Source: UBA6136 sp964386975 (GTDB lineage Bacteria; Pseudomonadota; Gammaproteobacteria; Methylococcales; Methylococcaceae). Taken from it: a stretch of 64,000 nucleotides of DNA. The notes under the pieces were generated by a model. It had not been told where the DNA came from, did no database searches, and was given only the letters and a program-made list of their open reading frames with translations. Shown here one piece after another: positions 43,053 through 50,021 of the stretch (position 1 is the stretch's first letter; each line of letters begins with the position of its first letter). The position numbers and the translations under genes are program-made. The DNA lies in assembly GCA_964386975.1 (NCBI GenBank), contig CAYLUS010000006.1, forward strand, positions 1 through 64,000, in the 5' to 3' direction.

Positions 43053-44146
43053 GCGGACAAGGCGGCGCGGATGACCTCAACGATGTGGTCGATTTTTTCG
43101 TCTTCAAGCTCAGGATAGATCGGAAGACTGAAACACTGGCTGGCGACCGATTCGGTGATTGGCAAGGACAGGCCCTCGCAGGCATCCTTGAAGACATTTT
43201 GCTGATGCAGCGGGACCGGATAGTAGATGGCCGAGGCTATCCCGGCCTCTGTGAGGTGACGCATGATCCGTTCGCGCTGGTCAGACAGCACCGTGTACTG
43301 ATGGTAGACATGGACACCGATGCCATCCTCATGAGGCGTTGTGACCGGCAGATCCGCCAACTGACTTGAGTAGCGATGGGCCACCCGACGGCGTTCGCGG
43401 TTGAAGGCATCGATCTGCTTGAGCTTGACCCTCAAAATCGCCGCCTGCATTTCATCAAGGCGACTGTTGAAGCCGATCACATCATGGTAGTAACGGATTT
43501 TCGAGCCATGGTTACGAAGCATGAGCAGCATCTCGGCCATCGCATCGGAGCGCGTGACAACCAGACCGCCATCCCCGTAACAGCCCAGATTCTTGCTCGG
43601 AAAGAAGCTATAGCCGGCTGCAATGCCAAACTGGCCCGTCTGGCGACCGTCAATAGAGGCACCAAACGACTGGGCGCAGTCCTCAATGACCATCAGCCCC
43701 TTTTGATCGGCAATGGTTTGAATGGTGATCATGTCAGCCGGCTGGCCGAACAGATGGACCGGCATGATCAGCCGGGTTTTTTCCGTCACCGCGCGCTCGA
43801 CGGCCTGAGGATCCAGATTGTAGGTCTTTGGATCAATGTCGACGAAGACCGGGGTTGCCCCGACGTAGCGGATGGCTTCGGCCGTTGCAATAAACGTAAA
43901 GGGACTGGTGATGACTTCATCACCGGGACCGATCCCTGCAGCTAAAAGTGCCAGATGCAGGGCATCGGTTCCGGAGGCGCAACCAAAGGCGTGGGGAACT
44001 CCAAGATACTGTGCAGTCTCCTGCTCAAAGGCCTTGACGTTAGGTCCAAGAATAAAGGCCGTGCTGTCGAGTACATCAGCAAGTGCGGTATCGATCTCGG
44101 GTTTGAGACGCAGGTACTGCGCCTTCAAATCAACCATAGGAATCAT
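43049..44146 (-). CDS. gnnB: DegT-type aminotransferase, UDP-GlcNAc3N pathway (GnnB)
   Basis: 365 residues of the DegT/DnrJ/EryC1/StrS family. The fold type I PLP enzyme shows FGCASGTDALHLALLAAGIGPGD, SPFTFIATAEAIRY, MVIEDCAQSFGA, the Schiff-base Lys in FFPSKNLGCYGDGG, NSRLDEMQAAIL and IASAIYYPVPLHQQ. In A. ferrooxidans GnnB transfers an amino group to the 3-keto sugar made by GnnA, giving UDP-GlcNAc3N for amide-linked lipid A. The assignment rests on its position between lpxA/gnnA and lpxB; the family alone would fit many amino sugars. It is coupled to lpxB. Confidence 0.85.
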   Translation of the reverse strand: MIPMVDLKAQYLRLKPEIDTALADVLDSTAFILGPNVKAFEQETAQYLGVPHAFGCASGTDALHLALLAAGIGPGDEVITSPFTFIATAEAIRYVGATPVFVDIDPKTYNLDPQAVERAVTEKTRLIMPVHLFGQPADMITIQTIADQKGLMVIEDCAQSFGASIDGRQTGQFGIAAGYSFFPSKNLGCYGDGGLVVTRSDAMAEMLLMLRNHGSKIRYYHDVIGFNSRLDEMQAAILRVKLKQIDAFNRERRRVAHRYSSQLADLPVTTPHEDGIGVHVYHQYTVLSDQRERIMRHLTEAGIASAIYYPVPLHQQNVFKDACEGLSLPITESVASQCFSLPIYPELEDEKIDHIVEVIRAALSA

Positions 44147-44175
44147 TCTTTCACTCTCGTTTAAAACCGACGGAA

Positions 44176-45114
44176 TCAGGATGCGTTCAAAAGACGACCA
44201 ATCTCAATGGCCGTTTGCAAGGCGCGGCGACCGGCGGTCCCAGGGACCAGCGGCTCACGACCTTCACGGATACAGGACACAAAATGCTGAATTTCGGCCA
44301 TCAAGGCATCGCCGTTTTCAAAAACCGACTCTTCACTCAGAATTTCCGGCACACCCGGAAACATCTCCTTTTCGCCTTTGCGGTACTGGGCGAGAACCCG
44401 ATTCTGAAAATCAACCGAGAGGTATCGGTTCGGCATGAACATGCGCATCTTGCGCTCGACCTTCAGGCTGGCTCGACTGGCCGTGACATTGGCCACACAA
44501 CCGTTCCTGAAGGTCAGTCGGGCATTGGCGATGTCGGTATCCCGAGTCAACACCGTAACCCCCTTGGCATCAATCCGCTCGACTTCCGAATCCACGATGT
44601 CGAGGATGATGTCGATGTCGTGGATCATCAGATCCAGAACCACACTGACATCATTGGCCCTTGGGTTGAAGGGTGCCAAGCGGTGGGACTCAATGAAGAG
44701 CGGTTTTTCATTGATCAGATCGAGACCCAGGAGCGCCGCATTAAAGCGCTCAAGGTGACCGACCATCAGAATCACCCCCCGCTCATGGGCAATCCGAATC
44801 AATTCATCCGCTTCATCCAGCGTCACCGTGATGGGTTTTTCGACCAGCACATGGGCACCGGCATTGAGAAAATCGCGGGCGACCTCAAAGTGGAGGCACG
44901 TCGGTACCACAATACTGACCGCATCAACCTTGCCCAGAAGGGCTCGGTAATCCGTCAGGGGAGCCGTACCAAGCTTTAAGGCAACCGCTTCAGCCGCCTC
45001 GGCATTGGCATCGACCACGGCCACCAAATCACAGGTCTCGATGGCGGCATATTTTTCAGCATGAAATTTTCCAAGGTAACCGGTTCCGATTACCGCGCAG
45101 GCAAGCTTGTTCAA
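44176..45114 (-). CDS. gnnA: Gfo/Idh/MocA-type oxidoreductase, UDP-GlcNAc 3-dehydrogenase (GnnA)
   Basis: 312 residues from a TTG at 45114, chosen because GGAGGAG (45121-45127) lies six bases upstream and because the Rossmann motif LACAVIGTGYLGKFHAEKYA then begins right at the N-terminus. The upstream open frame to 45336 overlaps lpxA. Further marks are VPTCLHFEVARDFLNAGAH, LVEKPITVTLDEADEL and LMVGHLERFN, as in the EKP-type dehydrogenases. GnnA oxidises the 3-OH of UDP-GlcNAc before transamination by GnnB. It lies between lpxA and gnnB. The specificity is inferred from the cluster. Confidence 0.85.
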   Translation of the reverse strand: MNKLACAVIGTGYLGKFHAEKYAAIETCDLVAVVDANAEAAEAVALKLGTAPLTDYRALLGKVDAVSIVVPTCLHFEVARDFLNAGAHVLVEKPITVTLDEADELIRIAHERGVILMVGHLERFNAALLGLDLINEKPLFIESHRLAPFNPRANDVSVVLDLMIHDIDIILDIVDSEVERIDAKGVTVLTRDTDIANARLTFRNGCVANVTASRASLKVERKMRMFMPNRYLSVDFQNRVLAQYRKGEKEMFPGVPEILSEESVFENGDALMAEIQHFVSCIREGREPLVPGTAGRRALQTAIEIGRLLNAS

Positions 45115-45120
45115 TGCCCT

Positions 45121-45127
45121 CTCCTCC
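45121..45127 (-). promoter_or_regulatory. Strong ribosome-binding site deciding the gnnA TTG start
   Basis: GGAGGAG on the minus strand, six bases before the TTG at 45114-45112. It is a near-perfect anti-Shine-Dalgarno match, far better than most starts in the window. Confidence 0.75.
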
Positions 45128-45148
45128 CGCTGTCCTTGATTGCCATGC

Positions 45149-45928
45149 TCACTCCGCGCCGCGGCGATCCGCCTCGATAAACCCGAGAATACCGCCACGA
45201 CGGGAGGGTGTATCGAGCCAGGTCCGAAGGTAGTCGAGTTCGGGTGTGTCGGGCAGGCCCTCAAGACTTTCTTTGGCCCGTAAACGCCTATATGCCATCG
45301 ACACTGCCTTGAGACGCTCGCCATCAATTCCGGCACGGCGCAGCCCGACCAGATTCAATCGGTAGTGTTTGCCAGGCCGCCCGCCGATCATGACGAACGG
45401 CAGCGCATCCTTGTTAATCCCTGCCAGCCCCTGAAGGATCGCAAAACTGCCGATCCTGCAGAACTGGTGAACCATTACCCCGCCGCCGAAGAAAACCCGA
45501 TCGCCGACCTGCGCATGCCCTCCCAGGGTCGCGCCACTGGCAAGGATGTTTCCATCCCCCATCTGCCCGTCATGACCCACATGGGTATGGTTCATGAAAT
45601 AGTTCTGACTGCCGATCCGGGTCGCCTCTCCCGCTTTGGTGGCCCGACTGATGGTGACGCCCTCCCGAAACACGTTGTCATCACCGATTTCAAGACGGGT
45701 GTCTGACTGGGGGTCAAAGGCCAGATCCTGGGGAAGCCCTCCCAGTACCGCGGTCGGGTGCACGTGATTACGGGCCCCCATATAGACATGAGGTCGAAGG
45801 ATGGCATGCGCATCAATCTGGCAGCCCTCGCCGATCCGACCGGGGCCTTCGATCAGGGCATAAGGCCCGATCCGAACCTGGGGTCCGATTTCAACGTCAG
45901 CAGCAACAATGGCGGTAGGATGAATCAT
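45149..45928 (-). CDS. lpxA: Acyl-ACP--UDP-sugar O/N-acyltransferase LpxA
   Basis: 259 residues from the ATG at 45928 (MIHPTAIVAADVEIGPQVRI); the frame extends to a TTG at 45964, but that overlaps the xerD stop. The left-handed beta helix hexapeptides are clear, with the catalytic His probably in NYFMNHTHVGHDGQMGDGNI and HAQVGDRVFFGGGVMVHQF. LpxA transfers a hydroxyacyl chain to the 3-position of UDP-GlcNAc, or to the 3-amine of UDP-GlcNAc3N in organisms with gnnAB. Next to gnnA, this one is expected to N-acylate. No lpxD or fabZ is adjacent. Confidence 0.94.
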   Translation of the reverse strand: MIHPTAIVAADVEIGPQVRIGPYALIEGPGRIGEGCQIDAHAILRPHVYMGARNHVHPTAVLGGLPQDLAFDPQSDTRLEIGDDNVFREGVTISRATKAGEATRIGSQNYFMNHTHVGHDGQMGDGNILASGATLGGHAQVGDRVFFGGGVMVHQFCRIGSFAILQGLAGINKDALPFVMIGGRPGKHYRLNLVGLRRAGIDGERLKAVSMAYRRLRAKESLEGLPDTPELDYLRTWLDTPSRRGGILGFIEADRRGAE

Positions 45929-45960
45929 CTTTATTGGATCAGGGTTCCGGTCAGGGTGGA

Positions 45961-46854
45961 TCAACCTCTGGGATGGCAGCGGGCGTGAAGGTCCTTGAGG
46001 CGCTCTTTGGCAATATGAGTATAAATCTGTGTACTGGACAAGTCGCTATGTCCGAGCAGCATTTGTACCACCCGAAGATCGGCACCATGGTTCAGAAGGT
46101 GCGTGGCAAAGGCATGACGCAGGGTATGCGGCGAGAGTGGCTTTTTGATGCCGGCCTGGGCAGCATAGCGCTTGATCAGATACCAAAAGGCCTGCCGCGT
46201 CATTGCAGCGCCACGCGCGGTCACAAAAAAGTCCTCGCTCTGGTGAACACCGAGGAGCGCGGGGCGACTCTCCCGGATATACCGCGCCATCCATTCCTCT
46301 GCCCACTCCCCCAACGGAACCAGTCGCTCCTTGCTGCCCTTGCCAAGGACCCGGACCACACCCTGGCGCTGGTTGATCGAAGACCACGACAAGGAGACCA
46401 GTTCGCTGACGCGGAGCCCGGTCGCATACAGCACTTCCAGCATGGCCCGATCCCGAAGCCCAAGGGGCGATTCAATATCCGGGGCCTCCAACAGCGCCTC
46501 GACATCCGTCTCGGTCAGGGTATCAGGCAACGGCCGCCCGATTCTTGGAGGCACAATGCGAAGCGTTGGATCCTCGCCAATCAGACTCTCGCGCACCAGA
46601 AAACGAAAGAATTTGCGAAGGCTGGAAACCAGCCGTGCCATGCTTCTCGCGCTGGCCCCACCTTTGAGCCGATACGCCAGATACGCTTCAATGGTCGCCC
46701 GATCGAGCGTTAGGGGTGTCAGGCCCTGTAGGCCTGCAAATGCCAGGAACTGCGTGAGATCACTGGCATAGGCGCTGCGGGTATTTTGGCTGAGCCCTTC
46801 CTCAAGCCAGAGCGCATCCAGAAACCGGTTCAGTTCCTCAGGCGCAGCGCTCAC
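45961..46854 (-). CDS. xerD: Site-specific tyrosine recombinase XerD
   Basis: 297 residues. The N-terminal SAM-like domain contains LWLEEGLSQNTRSAYASDLTQF. The catalytic domain has ATGLRVSELVSLSW (first Arg), LSPHTLRHAFATHLLNHGADLRVVQMLLGH (HxLRH) and SSTQIYTHIAKERL, with the Tyr nucleophile in the last. Its length and motifs match XerD, which resolves chromosome dimers with XerC at dif. It overlaps the ogt stop by four bases. It looks like the core enzyme, not an integron or phage integrase. Confidence 0.92.
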   Translation of the reverse strand: MSAAPEELNRFLDALWLEEGLSQNTRSAYASDLTQFLAFAGLQGLTPLTLDRATIEAYLAYRLKGGASARSMARLVSSLRKFFRFLVRESLIGEDPTLRIVPPRIGRPLPDTLTETDVEALLEAPDIESPLGLRDRAMLEVLYATGLRVSELVSLSWSSINQRQGVVRVLGKGSKERLVPLGEWAEEWMARYIRESRPALLGVHQSEDFFVTARGAAMTRQAFWYLIKRYAAQAGIKKPLSPHTLRHAFATHLLNHGADLRVVQMLLGHSDLSSTQIYTHIAKERLKDLHARCHPRG

Positions 46855-47372
46855 GCATCCTCCCTAAGGATCGCTCCTTCATGCGCGAGCAGCCAGCGCT
46901 TGATATCCACCCTCTCTCCCCGAGCCTGACCACAAAAGCCGCCAAGGCCATGGGCAGCGACGACCCGGTGACAGGGAATCACGAGCGGCAGGCGATTGGC
47001 GCGAAGCGCACCCGCCAGCGCTCTCGGCCCGGTCCCCAACTGCTGCGCCAACTGTCCATAGGTCACAACAGATCCCGCGGGAATGGTTTGAAGCGCTGCA
47101 TGAACGCGGCGTTGAAAGGGTGTGCCAGCACCAGGTCCGATGGGAGGAGGTGGCGTGGCGGGCGCCTTGAGGTAAGCCAGGATCCAGGCGACCCACTCAC
47201 AAAGGCCAGGATCGGCTTCCTGGAGGGATATCGGGCGCTGCTGTTGAGGACCCGGCTCAAGCACAACCGATTCAAGGAAGCCATGGCGTGCTTTGAGATA
47301 AATGCCGCCAAATGGCGCGTCAATGCGCACACCAGCCCCCTTGCCTTCAAGTTCCATCGGCCACTCAGACAC
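46851..47372 (-). CDS. ogt: Methylated-DNA-protein-cysteine methyltransferase
   Basis: 173 residues from a GTG; the ATG at 47357 (MELEGKGAGV) is an alternative. The C-terminal active site is PLVIPCHRVVAAHGLGGFCG (nucleophile Cys), preceded by the helix-turn-helix segment TPFQRRVHAALQTIPAGSVV and TYGQLAQQLG. It removes O6-methyl groups from guanine by suicidal transfer. It lies downstream of the strong hairpin ending the rplS operon, so a separate promoter is expected. Confidence 0.9.
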   Translation of the reverse strand: MSEWPMELEGKGAGVRIDAPFGGIYLKARHGFLESVVLEPGPQQQRPISLQEADPGLCEWVAWILAYLKAPATPPPPIGPGAGTPFQRRVHAALQTIPAGSVVTYGQLAQQLGTGPRALAGALRANRLPLVIPCHRVVAAHGLGGFCGQARGERVDIKRWLLAHEGAILREDA

Positions 47373-47380
47373 CTTTAATG

Positions 47381-47410
47381 AATAAGGGCAGCCTAAAAGC
47401 TGCCCTTATT
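47381..47410 (-). terminator. Rho-independent terminator of the rpsP-rplS operon
   Basis: AATAAGGGCAGC (47381-47392) and GCTGCCCTTATT (47399-47410) form a perfect 12-pair stem with a six-base loop, 38 bases after the rplS stop. The minus-strand stem continues into TTATTCATTAAAGG, a modest U-rich tail. Confidence 0.8.
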
Positions 47411-47447
47411 CACCGTTCCAATGCCTGCGGCACTCGCCGCAGTGCGA

Positions 47448-47795
47448 TTAGATTTTTTCCTTGATGCGGGCCGCCTTACCGGTCCGATCACGCAGGTAAT
47501 ACAGCTTTGCCCGGCGCACGTCACCACGGCGCTTGACCAGAATTTCCTGAACCTGAGGGCTATAGGTCTGGAAGACACGCTCAACACCTTCACCGTGAGA
47601 GATCTTCCGGACGGTGAATGCGGAGTGGTAGCCACGGTTGCGCTTGGCAATCACCACGCCTTCATAAGCCTGCAGACGCTCGCGGTTTCCTTCCTTGACG
47701 CGGACCTGAACCACAACGGTATCGCCCGGACCGAAATTGGGGATGGTCTTGCCGCTCATCCACTCGGTTTCAAGTTGCTGAATTATGTTTGACAT
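47448..47795 (-). CDS. rplS: 50S ribosomal protein L19
   Basis: 115 residues, the standard length. FGPGDTVVVQVRVKEGNRER and LQAYEGVVIAKRNRGYHSAF are the L19 core, with VRKISHGEGVERVFQTYSPQ next. It sits at the 30S-50S interface. It is the last gene of rpsP-rimM-trmD-rplS and is 11 bases after trmD. Confidence 0.98.
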   Translation of the reverse strand: MSNIIQQLETEWMSGKTIPNFGPGDTVVVQVRVKEGNRERLQAYEGVVIAKRNRGYHSAFTVRKISHGEGVERVFQTYSPQVQEILVKRRGDVRRAKLYYLRDRTGKAARIKEKI

Positions 47796-47806
47796 CGGTT
47801 TTCTCG

Positions 47807-48562
47807 TTAAATCAAATTCTTGGTTGTTGCCCGCTGCTGTTCCAGCTCGTCCAACAACATCTGCTGCTCGCGATCAAGCAGAGCCTTTTCCAACAAATCA
47901 GGCCGTCTCAAGCGCGTCCTGTCCAGGGACTGCTTTAACCGCCATTGCCTGATGGCCGCATGGTTACCGGACTGAAGAACCTCAGGGATCTCACGCCCGT
48001 CGACCACATCCGGTCGGGTGTAATGCGGGCAGTCCAGCAACCCCTCCATGTGGGAATCCTGAGCCGCGGATTCGGCATGCCCCAAAACGCCCGGGAGCAA
48101 CCGCACCACCGCATCAAAGAGCACCAGTGCCGGCAACTCACCGCCACTGAGCACATAGTCTCCGATGGACCATTCCTCGTCGATTTCCGCCTCAATCAGG
48201 CGTTCATCAATACCTTCATATCGGCCTGCCACCACGATCAATCGGGGGCATGCACTGAATCGATTAACCGCCGCCTGGTCCAAAAGGCGTCCCTGCGGGC
48301 TCATGTAGAGCGTCAGGGCCGGCACTTCAGAGTCTGCCCGAGCGGCCTGGATTGCATCCCGGAGCGGCTCAAATTTCATGACCATGCCCGGACCACCCCC
48401 GTAGGGTCTGTCATCAACGGTCCGGTAACGGTCCCGGGCATAGGCCCTTGGATCCCAGACCTTGAGGTCTACCAGGCCACGCTCAACGGCCCTTCCGGTC
48501 ACGCCCTCGGCCGTGGCGCCCCTCACGAGCTCTGGAAACAAGGTCACGACGTCAAAGCGCAT
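47807..48562 (-). CDS. trmD: tRNA (guanine37-N1)-methyltransferase
   Basis: 251 residues of the SPOUT class. Markers are RFDVVTLFPELVRGATAEGV, DDRPYGGGPGMVMKFEPLRD and the trefoil-knot SAM site IVVAGRYEGIDERLIEAEIDEEW with SIGDYVLSGGELPALVLFDA. It methylates G37 of tRNAs that read CNN codons, preventing frameshifts. Conserved operon position between rimM and rplS. Confidence 0.97.
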   Translation of the reverse strand: MRFDVVTLFPELVRGATAEGVTGRAVERGLVDLKVWDPRAYARDRYRTVDDRPYGGGPGMVMKFEPLRDAIQAARADSEVPALTLYMSPQGRLLDQAAVNRFSACPRLIVVAGRYEGIDERLIEAEIDEEWSIGDYVLSGGELPALVLFDAVVRLLPGVLGHAESAAQDSHMEGLLDCPHYTRPDVVDGREIPEVLQSGNHAAIRQWRLKQSLDRTRLRRPDLLEKALLDREQQMLLDELEQQRATTKNLI

Positions 48563-48571
48563 GATTCTTGG

Positions 48572-49075
48572 TCAGAAGTCCGGATCCCAGTCCACCACCA
48601 TCCGGCCTTGATCCAGGTCGACCTCCTTGACATAGTCACCGAGCACGAACGGAATCAACCGGTCTCGATCACCCCGAACATCGAGGACATCGTTGGCGCC
48701 CGTTTCCATCAGGCTCCGCACCTGTCCAAGCTTAAGCCCGGTCGGGGTATATACCACCAATCCAACCAGGTCGGCCCAATAATAGGTCCCCTCCCTAGCG
48801 CGAGGAAACGCCGCACGCGGAACCTCGATCATCAATCCTTTCAAGGCCAAGGCCTCGTCACGATTGGTAACGCCTTCCAGCCTTGCAACCACTTCCCGGC
48901 CTTGGGGCCGACCCTCGAGGACTTCAACCGGCTCAGACCGGTCGAGGCCTTTGAGCACCCAGGGGGCGTATTTCAGGATGTTTTTCGGTGGGTCGGTATG
49001 TGACCTCACCTTGACCCACCCAAGGACCCCGAACGGGCCGGCAATCTGGCCGACCGTGACCATGCGGTCGCGCAT
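48572..49075 (-). CDS. rimM: 16S rRNA maturation factor RimM
   Basis: 167 residues. The N-terminal RimM domain is VTVGQIAGPFGVLGWVKVRS, and the C-terminal PRC-like barrel has TYYWADLVGLVVYTPTG and DRDRLIPFVLGDYVKEVD. It assists 30S head assembly and binds S19. The ATG at 49075 or one four codons later could be used. Confidence 0.94.
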   Translation of the reverse strand: MRDRMVTVGQIAGPFGVLGWVKVRSHTDPPKNILKYAPWVLKGLDRSEPVEVLEGRPQGREVVARLEGVTNRDEALALKGLMIEVPRAAFPRAREGTYYWADLVGLVVYTPTGLKLGQVRSLMETGANDVLDVRGDRDRLIPFVLGDYVKEVDLDQGRMVVDWDPDF

Positions 49076-49103
49076 GCAGCACCCGGAGGGGGGTCAATCC
49101 CGC

Positions 49104-49361
49104 TTAGGCCGCCTTGGCGCCCTTCTGGAATTCCTTCAGAAGCGCGGCAACGCGATCGCTGGTCTGGGCCCCATGACCCACCCAGAAGTTGATGCGCTCT
49201 TCATTCAGTGACAAACGGTCGGCTTTACCCGAAGCAATCGGATTGAAATAACCCAAACGCTCGATGTAGCGGCCATCACGCTTGTTACGGCTGTCGGTGA
49301 CGACGACGTGATAGAAGGGGCGCTTCTTTGCACCGCCGCGAGACAGACGAATCGTGACCAT
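49104..49361 (-). CDS. rpsP: 30S ribosomal protein S16
   Basis: 85 residues: MVTIRLSRGGAKKRPFYHVV and RDGRYIERLGYFNPIAS are the S16 core. It is the first gene of the rpsP-rimM-trmD-rplS operon and is preceded by a TATAAT promoter 49 bases upstream of its ATG. Confidence 0.98.
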   Translation of the reverse strand: MVTIRLSRGGAKKRPFYHVVVTDSRNKRDGRYIERLGYFNPIASGKADRLSLNEERINFWVGHGAQTSDRVAALLKEFQKGAKAA

Positions 49362-49409
49362 GAGGACTCCTCAAAAAAATCAATTACGGCCTAGCCGAAA
49401 AATCCAAGC

Positions 49410-49437
49410 ATTATAGCGAGGATATCCGGCAATTCAA
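49410..49437 (-). promoter_or_regulatory. Sigma-70 promoter of the rpsP operon
   Basis: TTGAAT (49432-49437) and a perfect TATAAT (49410-49415) lie 16 bases apart on the minus strand, giving a short leader (~40 bases) before the rpsP ATG at 49361. Confidence 0.75.
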
Positions 49438-49470
49438 ATAGAGAGTGGCGCACCGAAAGCGACACGCATG

Positions 49471-49494
49471 AAAAAGACCCCGTTAAGGGGCCTT
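49471..49494 (-). terminator. Rho-independent terminator after tRNA-Ser
   Basis: Minus strand AAGGCCCC-TTAAC-GGGGTCTT forms an eight-pair stem (one G-U) followed directly by a further TTT, making TTTTT with the stem end. It ends the csrA/tRNA-Ser transcript before the rpsP promoter. Confidence 0.7.
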
Positions 49495-49499
49495 GGAAA

Positions 49500-49538
49500 G
49501 GAACCCTGAGGTTCCGGGACAACGGTTAGGGGTTGTCC
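49500..49538 (-). repeat. Two tandem hairpins in the tRNA-Ser trailer
   Basis: GGAACC-CTGA-GGTTCC (49500-49515) and GGACAAC-(8)-GTTGTCC (49517-49538) lie one base apart between the tRNA 3' end at 49543 and the terminator. Perfect stems of six and seven pairs. They are likely folded parts of the trailer removed during tRNA maturation. Confidence 0.6.
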
Positions 49539-49542
49539 AATA

Positions 49543-49635
49543 TGGCGGAGAGAGAGGGATTCGAACCCTCGATAGAGTTATTAGCCCTATACTCCCTTAG
49601 CAGGGGAGCGCCTTCAGCCTCTCGGCCATCTCTCC
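49543..49635 (-). tRNA. serV: tRNA-Ser (GCU anticodon)
   Basis: 93 bases on the minus strand, starting GGAGAGATGGCCGAGAGG and ending TCTCTCCGCCA with encoded CCA. The acceptor stem GGAGAGA/TCTCTCC pairs fully. The anticodon arm CTCCC-CTGCTAA-GGGAG shows anticodon GCT. A long variable arm (TATAGGGCTAATAACTCTA) and the T-arm GAGGGTTCGAATCCCTC are class II serine features. It reads AGC/AGU. It is 34 bases after csrA, the same neighbour as in E. coli. Confidence 0.96.
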
Positions 49636-49669
49636 TAAACTCTGAGCCTAAAAGTGGGTCAGGGCATCT

Positions 49670-49870
49670 TTAATCGGCGTCAGCGGGATCACTGCCCTCG
49701 CCATCGCCCTCCTGCCTGATTCGCTCGTAGATCTCCTCCCGGTGCACCGTCACATTCTTCGGGGCATTCACGCCGACCCGAACCTGGTTGCCTTTCACAC
49801 CGAGAACCGTGACCGTGACTTCATCGCCAATAATCAGAGTCTCGCCGACCCTACGAGTCAATATCAGCAT
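49670..49870 (-). CDS. csrA: Carbon storage regulator CsrA
   Basis: 66 residues from the ATG at 49870, supported by AAGGA about eight bases upstream and by the standard MLILTRRVGETLIIGDEVTV start; the open frame extends 23 codons further without family support. VTVLGVKGNQVRVGVNAPKN and VTVHREEIYERI complete the RNA-binding beta strands. CsrA binds GGA motifs in mRNA leaders and represses or stabilises them. A TACAAT about 95 bases upstream of the ATG may be its -10 box. Downstream of lysC, upstream of tRNA-Ser. Confidence 0.95.
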   Translation of the reverse strand: MLILTRRVGETLIIGDEVTVTVLGVKGNQVRVGVNAPKNVTVHREEIYERIRQEGDGEGSDPADAD

Positions 49871-50021
49871 ACAACCGTCCTTCTTATAGATCTTACGTCT
49901 GATTCGGAAAATAGCCGCGAGCGTTCGCGAATCTTCCATGATCTACGTAACCGGCGCCGAACGAGGTGCGGGATTGTAGCACCTTTCAATGGGGCAAAAC
50001 TGATTTTTTCGCAGTCTTTCT

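Noticed and set aside
45961..46854. XerD-like recombinase as a mark of an integrated element
   Set aside because: Length and motifs fit the housekeeping XerD; there are no flanking att-like repeats or phage genes, and it overlaps ogt in an ordinary operon.
49543..49635. tRNA-Ser as an integration site
   Set aside because: No integrase, duplicated tRNA 3' end or foreign-looking DNA adjoins it; both sides are conserved core genes.
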